Source of the DNA: a virus
Strand: one strand, 5' to 3'
Virus record (IMG/VR): IMGVR_UViG_3300032579_000827
Span: 1 to 50,663 of that record
Length of the DNA: 50,663 bases
Positions within the stretch are counted from its first letter, which is position 1. Each line of letters begins with the position of its first letter. The position numbers and the translations under genes were made by a program. The notes below the pieces were generated by a model, which was not told where the DNA came from, did not search any database, and worked only from the letters and a program-made list of their open reading frames with translations. Below, piece by piece: positions 8,148 through 17,100 of this stretch.

Positions 8148-8861
8148 TTATCCTTTGTATGCATAAAGTGCATCATATCTATGTTTTATTGTATTATAAC
8201 CATTTTGCGAAAAGATTTGCATTAAATTGTCGCGATTGCGATTTAGACTTATCTCGGGCAAAAGTGTTGTATCTGTGGCATGAACCTCTACGCTCCACAC
8301 CGATACGATATCTTTAACTTCGTTTACAGTTTCATAAGTTAATGCTTGCATTTCAGACCCTTCTATATCGCATTTTACAAAATCCACCTTTGTTAGAGCC
8401 AGTTGGTTGATTAAATTAGCAAGTGTGGTGCCTGTGACAGCAACTTTTTGTCCATACTTGTTAACACTACTGTTCATAGTGCTATTCTCAGAACTAATAT
8501 AAAAATCAATAGGTTCGTTTTTATTATGTAATGCAGCGTTAATAGGGTGTATGTTTTTGTAATCTTTGGTTAGAAGACTAAGGAGTTGAAAATGACTTGG
8601 GGTAGGTTCAATGGTATACACATCTTTGGCTATATCTTGTATGTAAAGAGAAAACAGCCCAATGTTGCCACCTATATCTAAAACAGTAATATCATTCCAT
8701 CCTTCAAAAAATATATCATAAAACCTGTCATTGTTAAACATATCAAGCACAACATCGGCATAATTTGCAGGATTATTAAAATGTTTTATTAACTGTTCAT
8801 CATCGGAATTTATGGTTACTACACCTTTATTAGCAGTAACTAATTGCCGGAAAATTGTCAT
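8148..8861 (-). CDS. FkbM-family SAM-dependent methyltransferase
   Basis: The 237-residue protein has 'VLDIGGNIGLFSLYI' (SAM motif I, near residue 60), 'VYTIEPTPSHFQLL' (acidic motif II) and 'VDFVKCDIEGSEMQAL', the signature of FkbM methyltransferases, which O-methylate sugars or natural products. Its stop is just before the transketolase start and its own start overlaps the previous stop as TAATG. In this operon it probably methylates a sugar of the glycan. Confidence 0.88.
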   Translation of the reverse strand: MTIFRQLVTANKGVVTINSDDEQLIKHFNNPANYADVVLDMFNNDRFYDIFFEGWNDITVLDIGGNIGLFSLYIQDIAKDVYTIEPTPSHFQLLSLLTKDYKNIHPINAALHNKNEPIDFYISSENSTMNSSVNKYGQKVAVTGTTLANLINQLALTKVDFVKCDIEGSEMQALTYETVNEVKDIVSVWSVEVHATDTTLLPEISLNRNRDNLMQIFSQNGYNTIKHRYDALYAYKG

Positions 8862-9688
8862 TAGGTTAAATCCTTGTAATTAGCTGTTTCTAAAAAATCT
8901 TTGATACCTGTAATCAAGTCGTATCTACAATTAAATCCGTAGTATTTCGATGCATATGAAGTATCGCAACACCATACATTGGATTCAAAATTCTTTGCCA
9001 TTCGTGATACATGCTCAATCGGGGCAGTTTTTCCGGTTACTGTTTCAAATAGTTTTAGTACTTCTATATTACTATATTGCTTACCGGATCCAAAGTTTAT
9101 AATATCACCTGAATTAGTTTTATCTACATGAAGTAAAATATTAATACCATCTATAAAGTCATTAATGTAAATGAAATCATGCACTCCGTTGTATAAGGTC
9201 ATCGACTCATCTAATTGAAATGCACGCCACAGTCTAGGAAATAGTCTATGCGGTTTCTCATATCTTCCGTAAACACTGTAGGGTCTAGCAATTTTGATAT
9301 CCAATGCATACGTTCTAGCGTAACCCTGACATAGTAAAGTTGCCATGCCTTTTGTAGCTTGATACATGTCTATAGGGTTGATTCTATGCTGCTCTGAACT
9401 TGCAATTGAACTTGGCCCATATTCAGAACTAGACCCTATGTGTATCATCTTAGTTTGTGTATGCGTGCGCAACCAATCCAAAATCTCTTGTGTTAGTAAT
9501 ACATTAGTGTCCATCATTAAATCAGATTTATAGATTTCAGCGGCACAATGTATTATTACATCTGGTAAAAAGGTAGATAACTCTAATTTTAAATTTCCGC
9601 GAGTATATCTGTATACCTCATTATCTGCATAGAATTCGCACAAATTTTTTCCAATGAATCCGTTAGAGCCGGTAATAAAAATTTTCAT
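8861..9688 (-). CDS. NAD-dependent epimerase/dehydratase (extended SDR)
   Basis: The 275-residue protein begins 'MKIFITGSNGFIGKNLCEFY' (Rossmann nucleotide site), has 'IGSSSEYG' and 'YQATKGMA' (Tyr-x3-Lys catalytic pair) and 'ARPYSVYG'. It is a nucleotide-sugar epimerase, dehydratase or reductase; the exact sugar is not readable. The S-S-S-E-Y-G element lacks the DE pair of RmlB, so it is a different step from the 6115-7062 enzyme. ATGA overlap with the gene before it. Confidence 0.85.
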   Translation of the reverse strand: MKIFITGSNGFIGKNLCEFYADNEVYRYTRGNLKLELSTFLPDVIIHCAAEIYKSDLMMDTNVLLTQEILDWLRTHTQTKMIHIGSSSEYGPSSIASSEQHRINPIDMYQATKGMATLLCQGYARTYALDIKIARPYSVYGRYEKPHRLFPRLWRAFQLDESMTLYNGVHDFIYINDFIDGINILLHVDKTNSGDIINFGSGKQYSNIEVLKLFETVTGKTAPIEHVSRMAKNFESNVWCCDTSYASKYYGFNCRYDLITGIKDFLETANYKDLT

Positions 9689-10062
9689 TGTTTTGCTTTA
9701 GCTTCCATTCTATCTTTGCCACCATTTGAATACCAAAAAACATAATTGTAAAGATACATTTGATAATTTTCTGGTTCTAGACTTTTGAAATCGGCTGTTT
9801 CAAATTTATTTGCATATTCTTGTATGCGAGGATCATCTGGAGATTCAAAATAAACAGCATAGCAATAATCGCTGCTATCTTTATATCCAACAATTTCAGC
9901 AGGTTCATACTCTATACCGTTTTCACGGAACCATTTGATGTGTGCTTCTAAGCAGTTTTTTTCTGGTCCTAAACCGTCGCCGTGATTTTCAAAGTGCAGA
10001 AAAAGTGTGTCCTGGCATCTATCGTGTAGAATGTCATCAACTGTTCTTACACTTTTGGTCAT
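9685..10062 (-). CDS. Hypothetical protein of the glycan operon
   Basis: I do not recognise this 125-residue protein. It is acidic and rich in Tyr and Glu, without membrane segments or signal peptide ('HGDGLGPEKNCLEAHIKWFR' in the first half). It begins and ends in ATGA overlaps with its neighbours, so it is made together with the glycosyltransferases, which suggests an accessory role in the same pathway. Confidence 0.7.
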   Translation of the reverse strand: MTKSVRTVDDILHDRCQDTLFLHFENHGDGLGPEKNCLEAHIKWFRENGIEYEPAEIVGYKDSSDYCYAVYFESPDDPRIQEYANKFETADFKSLEPENYQMYLYNYVFWYSNGGKDRMEAKAKQ

Positions 10063-10709
10063 ACAATAACCTCTGGTATAATTTGATTAAAAAGTTCTAA
10101 CCTAACATGTAAAGGATGATCTGGACAATGAATTAAAAAATCACCTTTATGCCATTGACCACTAAACCCCATAGCGTCTAGGTTGTTTTTAGCTCCTTTG
10201 TTTTTATATAGAGGATAATGATAGGCGTTAAGATATCTTTGTGGAACAACTTTGACGGTATGTTTCCAATCTTGATAACTCTCCATCATAACGCCCTGTT
10301 CATAATAAGGGTGACGAGAGTATTGTGGTTGTTTATCCATAATCATTTGTAGCCAATCTCTAGCGTTTTTGTCATTGCGAACCACAAAGCTATCGGCTTG
10401 AATTCCATTAAAATCAGTTGAGATAGTCACAGAATATCCATCATAGAGAAATTCAGTTAAAGGAACGTGCCAATTTGTTATGAGTGTATCAGTGCCACTA
10501 AAATGCAGTAAATCGAAGTCGCTGTTATTCATTACTTCTAAGCAAAAGGCAATTTTCTCCCAACCGATTATAGGTTGTTTAAAGTTTTCTGTTTTCGCTA
10601 GTGCCCCGTAACCATTCTTTTTTGCATATAAGATTCTATTACGATGCCATGTTAAATCTGCCAGGATCTTATATTTTTCGTCATGTGTTGTTACTATTGC
10701 AGCCTTCAT
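10059..10709 (-). CDS. Glycosyltransferase, GT34-like (GMA12/MNN10 type)
   Basis: The 216-residue protein opens 'MKAAIVTTHDEKYKILADLT' and has 'NRILYAKKNGY', 'WEKIAFCLEVM' and 'FDLLHFSGTDTLITN', the order seen in galactosyl/mannosyltransferases of family GT34. In those the last element is a DxD metal-binding motif; here it reads GTDT, so metal binding may differ. 'YEQGVMMESY' and 'LIHCPDHP' fit the later conserved parts. Part of the co-transcribed operon; donor sugar unknown. Confidence 0.68.
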   Translation of the reverse strand: MKAAIVTTHDEKYKILADLTWHRNRILYAKKNGYGALAKTENFKQPIIGWEKIAFCLEVMNNSDFDLLHFSGTDTLITNWHVPLTEFLYDGYSVTISTDFNGIQADSFVVRNDKNARDWLQMIMDKQPQYSRHPYYEQGVMMESYQDWKHTVKVVPQRYLNAYHYPLYKNKGAKNNLDAMGFSGQWHKGDFLIHCPDHPLHVRLELFNQIIPEVIV

Positions 10710-11863
10710 AAAAATTTTCCTTGTTGTTGCCAGAGATTTAGGTTTTCGTGTAATAAATCAAAACTAGTAAGTTTTGTCAAGTCTCCTAAAAATTCGTCAC
10801 GTTGATAACTCCAACTTGTATTCATTGCAAAAAAATGACCAAATGTTATTTGATCCGTTTTTATATGCGGGCCGTATGTCTTGTGTAAATGCCATTGATA
10901 CTGAATGTTGCGTTGCGGATTTAACATCCATTTTACGCCTATGCCTCTACCATCGCCATGCGTTGTATGCCAATAATTAGAAAAATGTCTGTTGCAAAAA
11001 TCTACATCTTTCGCAACAACACCGGTTGTACTATCTATAGGTTCTATCCAAATTCCATCATACAATAAGACAGAGTGTTCGCCTGATGCACAGTATTCTG
11101 CAATACCGTCTAAATTTGAATTTTTTATAACAAGTAGCTCATCTGTATCCGCATTTATAACCAACCGAGCATCATATAAAAAACGCCATTTGGCATGTTC
11201 TAACATAACATATTGGCTAAAGTCGCTGTCCCAGGGCAGATAATTACCGCTTTTGCCTTGCCATTCCCATAATCCTCCGCCCATTACACCAAATGGTACA
11301 TCATAATCAACTACCTGTATAGCCACATCATCTCTGTATAACGCTGTTTCTAGCTCTTGGCTAGTATACAATGTACTTTGATTATTGTATAACAGTAACC
11401 CGTCAACATTGTGTACGGTTTTATGATAGTCTATCCATTGTTTTAACCAATCTATCGGATGATTTTTACTAATTGTTACAATAGTCTTCCTATTCTTAAA
11501 TTTATTTTCGCAATAATTGATTTGAATTTTGTGTGTTTGGAAAGGAGTTTTAAAAATTAGATACGGCATTAGATGCATTGTGTCCAGGCGTATCACTGAC
11601 GCACGATCTAGATTGCTATACCGCCATGTTAATTTTTGGCCTTTATCATCAATAAATTGGCAATTCAAGTTGATCCATTGAACAGTATCATATAACGGTG
11701 GGCCAATAATTAAAATTGCATTTGGATTGATTTGTATAACATCATTCCATAATGTTGTATAGTCATAGTTTTGTTCAAAATTTAATACCTGCAGTTCTGT
11801 AGATCTAGCAGGTGTACGAACGAACCCCCATTCAGGTTGATAGTTAAACTTGCTTAGGTTCAT
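10706..11863 (-). CDS. Glycosyltransferase, GT92/GT2-like
   Basis: The 385-residue protein has an N-terminal half of unclear fold and a C-terminal GT-A domain: 'IVTISKNHPIDWLKQWIDYH', 'VDGLLLYNNQST' and 'RLVINADTDELLVI' with a D-x-D metal site. This is the arrangement of GT92 ('DUF23') enzymes. It overlaps the next gene by ATGA and the previous one by about 20 bases. Confidence 0.75.
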   Translation of the reverse strand: MNLSKFNYQPEWGFVRTPARSTELQVLNFEQNYDYTTLWNDVIQINPNAILIIGPPLYDTVQWINLNCQFIDDKGQKLTWRYSNLDRASVIRLDTMHLMPYLIFKTPFQTHKIQINYCENKFKNRKTIVTISKNHPIDWLKQWIDYHKTVHNVDGLLLYNNQSTLYTSQELETALYRDDVAIQVVDYDVPFGVMGGGLWEWQGKSGNYLPWDSDFSQYVMLEHAKWRFLYDARLVINADTDELLVIKNSNLDGIAEYCASGEHSVLLYDGIWIEPIDSTTGVVAKDVDFCNRHFSNYWHTTHGDGRGIGVKWMLNPQRNIQYQWHLHKTYGPHIKTDQITFGHFFAMNTSWSYQRDEFLGDLTKLTSFDLLHENLNLWQQQGKFL

Positions 11864-12854
11864 CTGTTATACCGTACTTAACTTTAAGGTGTCTTAGTAT
11901 CATGTGATATGTACTTTCATTTTGAATGTCGCTGTTATACGGGTTATCGCCTTGCCAGCGAAACTTAAAAATGTTCCTGTGATTAAATAGTTCCGCACCG
12001 GACCTATCTCGCTGTACCATTACAGACCCACCTCCATATTTGCGCCAAGGATTGGCTACACCTTTATGAAATGGCCCAAACGGCATAAATCCATATGGAA
12101 TATCGTTGCTTGCTAGATAGTTGAATCTAGCATGGTATCCTTTATTTCTAATGGCAACATATTGCCAGACCATTCTCCAACATTCTGCGTCGCCGCCGAA
12201 GCTGTAATAAATGTCGCAATTTTCTGTATAATGTAACATTAGACAAAATTGTTGCCAGACTTTTGGTTTATTCAATAAAATCTGACCGCTTTCAAATGGT
12301 TCTGCATCATTTGGAGTGACTGCAAATATCTGCCACAAGTTACTGCTGTCGCAATATTGTTCCGCTCTGTCTATGCTATAAACATCTCGCCAAAATAAGC
12401 TGCCTTTGCTTTGGTATTCAGGATCATTAAAAAGATCTAAGCAGTTGCGTATTGGAAAATTATCTGAATCAATCCATAAATTTTCAGCATAGCTACTTTC
12501 AAACAGGGCATGTACTTTGGTACTCCAGCCTTTTACGTTGCCCCATTTATCGGTAAAATCTCTGGCATTTGTCTGCAACTGTTTGATTGACACATTTGAT
12601 GATGGATAACATTTACCTAGTTCTGTAATCTCGTTGCTATCTAGCTCTCCTGCTCTATAGAAAATTTCAATAGGAATATTAAATTCTAATCGTTTTAGCT
12701 CAGTTAACAAAATAAACATACTTGGTAATTCAGCTCTATAACAGCTGGTTACTAGGCTTTTTCCTGCTTGATATGCAGGCATAGGTACCAAATTATTACA
12801 GACATATTCTTTAGCCTGATTAATTTTTTCTAAATTAATTTCCATGTTATCCAT
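11844..12854 (-). CDS. Glycosyltransferase, GT71-like (MNN2/mannosyltransferase type)
   Basis: The 336-residue protein has 'GWSTKVHALFESSYAENLWI' followed by DSDN, then 'SLFWRDVYSID', closely following the pattern of alpha-mannosyltransferases of the MNN2/GT71 group, with DSDN as metal site. Two possible starts (ATG at 12854 or 12845) differ by three residues. It overlaps its upstream neighbour by 8 bases with the first start. Confidence 0.75.
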   Translation of the reverse strand: MDNMEINLEKINQAKEYVCNNLVPMPAYQAGKSLVTSCYRAELPSMFILLTELKRLEFNIPIEIFYRAGELDSNEITELGKCYPSSNVSIKQLQTNARDFTDKWGNVKGWSTKVHALFESSYAENLWIDSDNFPIRNCLDLFNDPEYQSKGSLFWRDVYSIDRAEQYCDSSNLWQIFAVTPNDAEPFESGQILLNKPKVWQQFCLMLHYTENCDIYYSFGGDAECWRMVWQYVAIRNKGYHARFNYLASNDIPYGFMPFGPFHKGVANPWRKYGGGSVMVQRDRSGAELFNHRNIFKFRWQGDNPYNSDIQNESTYHMILRHLKVKYGITDEPKQV

Positions 12855-13701
12855 ATTTCACTTGAATGATGTTTTTCCAATCTGGTATTCTGTCCCACTG
12901 ATGTAATATTGTGTGAACAGTACCGTTGTTTGTAGTTGACGTTTGCCCATTCCATAGCGGACCTGGTTCTAATAGCTTTGGCAAAAAAGCTGATATCTTT
13001 TTTGGATCAACAGTTGTGCCGGCCTGACACGCCCAACCATCTTCGCTCATAGTTTTCAAGGTAATGTTATTCCAACAAACGTTATCTAGCAAATAGTTGT
13101 ATGCTGCTTGATCTGGGTTATGTCTTTGAGCTGCTTTTGACAGCAACCAGATACTTAACCAAAGATCTCTAAGAGCAATGATACGCCCTGCTTGAACTCC
13201 GCAATTCCAAATCGGTTTTGATTTCATTCGCGGCCAAAGCATCGGATAACTACCGGACATATTATCCGCACCCCAGGGTTCGTCTTCGTAATGTAAACTT
13301 TCGCAACTAGCGACAATTTGTTTATTATTGCAATGATTTTCCAACCAAACACTTGGATTTCGTTGAAAAACTACATCCTTAACATCTGTTGTAATTACAA
13401 AACGATATGCGTCATCAGTTAGCTGACTTAAGTACCACCATAAATGATAAAATCTTTCTACTACGATATTTAAAGTTCCTGGCCAAAAAAAATCTCCGGT
13501 TTGCGGATTTTTATTAAATCCTAGAACCTTAAAATTTCTATCCAGAAGTTTTTGTACCGTGGCATAATCACTATTATAGACAATTACTAATTTATCGCCT
13601 GTAAAACCAGATTGTTCAATACTGTTGACCCAATATTTTATTTGGTCCCATGTATAATTGGTATACGCTCCGATGATTAGATCTTTTGATTGTTCAGTCA
13701 T
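12847..13701 (-). CDS. Putative GT-A glycosyltransferase, first gene of the glycan operon
   Basis: The 284-residue protein starts its recognisable part with 'LIIGAYTNYTWDQIKYWVNS' and has 'YRFVITTDVKDVVFQRNPS', an Asp-containing metal-site-like stretch, and 'WNCGVQAGR', a typical acceptor-side element of small GT-A transferases. A sigma70-like promoter lies immediately upstream with its predicted start only about 3 bases from the ATG, and there is no ribosome-binding site, so the mRNA may be nearly leaderless. It heads the chain of overlapping genes that runs to 3582. Confidence 0.65.
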   Translation of the reverse strand: MTEQSKDLIIGAYTNYTWDQIKYWVNSIEQSGFTGDKLVIVYNSDYATVQKLLDRNFKVLGFNKNPQTGDFFWPGTLNIVVERFYHLWWYLSQLTDDAYRFVITTDVKDVVFQRNPSVWLENHCNNKQIVASCESLHYEDEPWGADNMSGSYPMLWPRMKSKPIWNCGVQAGRIIALRDLWLSIWLLSKAAQRHNPDQAAYNYLLDNVCWNNITLKTMSEDGWACQAGTTVDPKKISAFLPKLLEPGPLWNGQTSTTNNGTVHTILHQWDRIPDWKNIIQVKYG

Positions 13702-13710
13702 AACTGAACA

Positions 13711-13740
13711 ATTATATTACGCAAATGTTAGATGTTGCAA
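13711..13740 (-). promoter_or_regulatory. Sigma70-like promoter of the glycan operon
   Basis: On the minus strand, TTGCAA (13740-13735) and a perfect TATAAT (13716-13711) are separated by 18 bases. The predicted transcription start (near 13704) is almost at the ATG of the first glycosyltransferase (13701). No T4-type late core is present, so this operon is probably read by unmodified host polymerase. Confidence 0.5.
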
Positions 13741-14492
13741 TTTATATTCAAAGGTTTACCTACTCCAGTTGCGCACATTAGTTCAAATACTTTTTGCCCG
13801 TTTTTATTGGTAACAAGAGAAGATAGAAATTTGTCCTTTCTCTCGTCATCTTTGAGTAGCGCTGCTTTATTTGCATTTTTTTCAATTATTCTTTTATCAG
13901 TTTTCAACCATTTTGGTTGATCAAATAATGCTATTGCTTTGAACCATCTAAGTATCGTAAATGGATCCTGATTGATTTTTGTTTGACTATTTGGGCAAAA
14001 TTTCACCAATTGATTGTGAAGATCTGCAAGTCCGTTTTGATAATCATACAAATTACCTTCCATATCGACACTCATGCTGTTTATGGTAACATCACGATTT
14101 AGACTATCTTGTTCCCATGAATGCGGATGTTGAATGATAATTCGTTGGTCCTGTACCTTTAACTTGTAGACAATACTTGTTACATCGATTATATCATTCC
14201 CAAATTTAGCTTTTATTGTTCCGTGCTTGATACCACTAGAGTCATATTCTATTTGTTCCATATCAAATATAAAAATTAATTCAGCAGGTTCGGCATTAGT
14301 TGCAAAATCAATATCTCTAGGTGTAGCTCCTCGAATGAAATCTCGTACAGCTCCTCCTACAATACGCAAATCAAAACCATACTTCCTAATAATCGCAATT
14401 ACTTTTTTGATATCCGCAGTGAATATTTCAGAAAATTTATCCATATCTATTGAAGATTCAATTTCAAAAAGATTAACAGGTGAGTTTATCAT
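13728..14492 (-). CDS. cca: tRNA nucleotidyltransferase / poly(A) polymerase head domain (CCA-adding type)
   Basis: The protein (254 residues from ATG 14492, which overlaps the gp15 stop as ATGA) has the class II nucleotidyltransferase core: 'RIVGGAVRDFIRG' (residues 43-55), catalytic 'RDIDFAT' (59-65), 'DSLNRDVTINSM' in place of RRDFTIN, and 'ILRWFKAIA' near the end of the neck. Bacterial CCA enzymes have about 400 residues, so the body and tail are missing or reduced. It would repair CCA ends of tRNA or add short tails to RNA. A Pth2-like gene (19141) is a second tRNA-related gene in the window. Confidence 0.82.
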   Translation of the reverse strand: MINSPVNLFEIESSIDMDKFSEIFTADIKKVIAIIRKYGFDLRIVGGAVRDFIRGATPRDIDFATNAEPAELIFIFDMEQIEYDSSGIKHGTIKAKFGNDIIDVTSIVYKLKVQDQRIIIQHPHSWEQDSLNRDVTINSMSVDMEGNLYDYQNGLADLHNQLVKFCPNSQTKINQDPFTILRWFKAIALFDQPKWLKTDKRIIEKNANKAALLKDDERKDKFLSSLVTNKNGQKVFELMCATGVGKPLNINCNI

Positions 14493-16399
14493 AGCGCAAT
14501 AGTCCAATAACCTGGTTGATATTCATTAAGCACAACAGGTGACCAGTAACCGTTGCTCCATTTGTATAATCTATTTGTATTTGAATTAAGAACATATTCT
14601 GTCCGGTCTTCGTTGTTTGATGAATCAAACGCAACTGACCATTCTGAGCCATCATATGTTATTATATCATTTGCTAGATTTTTTTGATAAAAGTTTACCG
14701 GCGCCAATTGAGAATTTGTAACAGTTATATTACTGGACATAGGATCGTTTGAATTTAATATAGTTATGATCTTACCCTGTATCAGTTGTACTAGCGAGCC
14801 ATCGGGTATACCAGGGACTGAACTTGTAACAAATTGACCTGTGGTTATGAGACTATTTGAGTTATTTAAATTGATAAAATTCGTATCCTGCATCCATGTA
14901 CCTAATTCTGTGGTTACCAACTGATTGCCAGCAATAGACACTGTGCCCCATGCACTACTTGTGTACGGAACACCTGTAGTTAACAGATATCGTTGTCCAG
15001 CAGCAGCCGCAGGTAAATTGATACCAGGTCCGCTGACTTGTGGGTCAACTATAGCATTTACAGGCGCCAAGGTAACATTTGGAAAACTTTCTTGATCTGG
15101 TGTCCAGTACAATATGTTTTGATCAATAGGGTCTAAATTAATCCAGCCTACAATGTCAGAATTGGTTTGTGATAGATCGTCTACGGTTTTCAATCTTATT
15201 TGACTACCATTTGAACCATAATCAGAATATGATCTTACAGTACCATACAATGTTAGATATCGCCACCATGCTAGGTTCCCACCGGGATATGTAGTTGCTT
15301 GTAAACCTAAGGCAGCAAGGCTTCCTGGTACTAGGTCAGCAAAAGTATTACTGCCGCCTGATGTATTGATAAATTGAAAAGATGACAGATTAAAAATTGT
15401 GCAGTTTAGGTTTGTATTCACAAGACATTGTCTTATATCTTGTAATGCTAGATTAATGTCTGTATTTTGTATGGTTACTGTAGTATTGTTCCATATAAAA
15501 CTCATACCTTTAAACAGGTTGACATAAGCCTTTCCAAAACTAACAGTAGGTAAGTTTTCAGGGTCAACTGTTGAACCATCTTGCTGACAGAGTCTAAAAA
15601 TGTACGTGGTAGGTGTGTAAGGAGAAACTTTTATTACAACATTTCCGGGAGTAGTAACTGTCCTAGCTAAAAATTCATAATCATTCCATTCCATAGCATT
15701 AGGGTCTTTTGATCCTTCTACAATATTGGTTATAATGGTCTCTATAATATATTGTCTTTGAACCTTAGCTGGCGGATTTATCCAAATTGGCACTTTAAAT
15801 TGTAGAGTTGCTACATCGATTGGATTGTCGGTTCCTATTGGTATCGTTCTAGAACTCCAATTTATATTTTCTTGTAACTCTATATAAGTTAAAACTGTCC
15901 AATCAATTGGATTGTTTGAAGTTTGCAAATTTATTGTTGGATTATAGAGAACAAAAATTTGCTCTAAAATTTGCTCCTTTATATCCTCATTATTTGACCA
16001 AATATCAACTTGCATGGTTAGATCATATGGTACTGGCATGTATCTCTGTACAGTATATCTATTGCCAATTTGATTGGTATATGCATTTGCCTGATCATCG
16101 TATTGACGTTCGTTTACCTGCACTGAACTAATAACATAAGGATCTTGACGTCTGGCGGACGATAGTGCAATGGTGTTTATGAAGCAAGTTATAAATGGGA
16201 CCGTAAGCGCTTTATTTTCACTATTGCCTTTTACAATAGTTGCTGCCACTCTTGATGGGTCGCCGTATCTGCAAGGAACTTTCAAAAGCTCTTCAGTGTT
16301 ATTTGGACCCCCTCGTCCAGTTTTTACACTAAACCCGCTAAAAGCACGTATGAACTGTAGACGATATTGTCTTAACTGCGCCGAAAACCAATATTGCAT
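14489..16399 (-). CDS. gp15: Tail sheath stabiliser / tail completion protein gp15
   Basis: The first 220 residues ('RQYRLQFIRAFSGFSVKTG', 'VPCRYGDPSRVAATIVKGNS', 'NRYTVQRYMPVPYDLTMQVD', 'VLYNPTINLQTSNNPIDWT') match gp15 of cyanophage-type T4-like phages, which caps the sheath and joins tail to head. T4 gp15 has 272 residues; this one has 636. The extra C-terminal part carries repeated beta-type modules with the pattern 'L-Y-x-W...W', like those in gp14 and gp18 here. The start codon lies in the arm of a large hairpin that contains a late promoter (see 16391-16439). Confidence 0.85.
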   Translation of the reverse strand: MQYWFSAQLRQYRLQFIRAFSGFSVKTGRGGPNNTEELLKVPCRYGDPSRVAATIVKGNSENKALTVPFITCFINTIALSSARRQDPYVISSVQVNERQYDDQANAYTNQIGNRYTVQRYMPVPYDLTMQVDIWSNNEDIKEQILEQIFVLYNPTINLQTSNNPIDWTVLTYIELQENINWSSRTIPIGTDNPIDVATLQFKVPIWINPPAKVQRQYIIETIITNIVEGSKDPNAMEWNDYEFLARTVTTPGNVVIKVSPYTPTTYIFRLCQQDGSTVDPENLPTVSFGKAYVNLFKGMSFIWNNTTVTIQNTDINLALQDIRQCLVNTNLNCTIFNLSSFQFINTSGGSNTFADLVPGSLAALGLQATTYPGGNLAWWRYLTLYGTVRSYSDYGSNGSQIRLKTVDDLSQTNSDIVGWINLDPIDQNILYWTPDQESFPNVTLAPVNAIVDPQVSGPGINLPAAAAGQRYLLTTGVPYTSSAWGTVSIAGNQLVTTELGTWMQDTNFINLNNSNSLITTGQFVTSSVPGIPDGSLVQLIQGKIITILNSNDPMSSNITVTNSQLAPVNFYQKNLANDIITYDGSEWSVAFDSSNNEDRTEYVLNSNTNRLYKWSNGYWSPVVLNEYQPGYWTIAL

Positions 16400-16439
16400 T
16401 TATAAAACATCCTTTATATGTTATTTATAAATGCAATAT
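16391..16439 (-). promoter_or_regulatory. RBS/start-sequestering hairpin with internal late promoter before gp15
   Basis: A perfect 16-bp inverted repeat (16391-16406 / 16424-16439) encloses a 17-base loop. On the minus strand the first arm overlaps the late-promoter core TATAAATA (16429-16422), the predicted start falls in the loop near 16416, and the second arm contains the gp15 ATG (16399). RNA reading through from the endolysin gene would fold and hide the start; RNA begun at the late promoter lacks the first arm and leaves AAAGGA and ATG free. Confidence 0.75.
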
Positions 16440-16459
16440 TAGTTTTATTTTTGACTACC

Positions 16460-17089
16460 TTATGATGAAAGCGCTTGCAGTGCTCTATGATATCTAGCTA
16501 CTCTGTCTTCTAAACCAATTGTGCCGCCATTAATTCTACGTGTAATAGTAATCATATCTTGCCTATCGGCGTATTCATTGAGATTGCGAGAATTCCAATA
16601 CCAGCATGCACTTCTAATTGCACCGTCTTGCTCGCAAAGTAATTCTGGACTGTCAAGCAATCGTGTATCACCGTACAATGCATTTGAGCAATGCATGTAA
16701 TTTTCTTTTCCAGTTATTTGAATTAAACCTCTACCATGAAATGTCCAACCATCTTCAGTTTCTTCTGGACCGTTACCCATTCTGCCGCCGTAGACTCTAC
16801 TTGCTATTTTTACAGGCTTGCGTTGATACTCTAACGCCATCTCGTCAGTTGGAAAATAATTTGGAAAAACGCCACGTAGGCCTTTGGCGCTGTAATTGAG
16901 ATTTTCTTCAAGTTCTTGTAAATCGCCACTCTCGTGCCCCATTTGAGCAAGCCATGCTGCTACACGCAATACTGAAGTAATTTGATAATCGGGTAGAATA
17001 TCACATATCGGTTGATACCATTCATCTATGCGCGGATGTGGCATACAATGTGCAAGGTGTTCAGGTGTAAATTCAAAGTCAAAGCTCAT
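16460..17089 (-). CDS. Endolysin, glycoside hydrolase family 19
   Basis: The 209-residue protein is a GH19 chitinase-like lysozyme that cuts peptidoglycan. 'LAQMGHESGDLQELEENLNY' supplies the catalytic Glu (E53), and 'VYGGRMGNGPEETEDGWTFH' followed by 'GRGLIQITGKENY' is the family signature. There is no signal peptide or membrane anchor, so it would need a holin, none of which is evident nearby. It lies between gp14 and gp15 and is co-oriented with them, so it is probably made late. Confidence 0.93.
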   Translation of the reverse strand: MSFDFEFTPEHLAHCMPHPRIDEWYQPICDILPDYQITSVLRVAAWLAQMGHESGDLQELEENLNYSAKGLRGVFPNYFPTDEMALEYQRKPVKIASRVYGGRMGNGPEETEDGWTFHGRGLIQITGKENYMHCSNALYGDTRLLDSPELLCEQDGAIRSACWYWNSRNLNEYADRQDMITITRRINGGTIGLEDRVARYHRALQALSS

Positions 17090-17100
17090 GCCAATACTCC

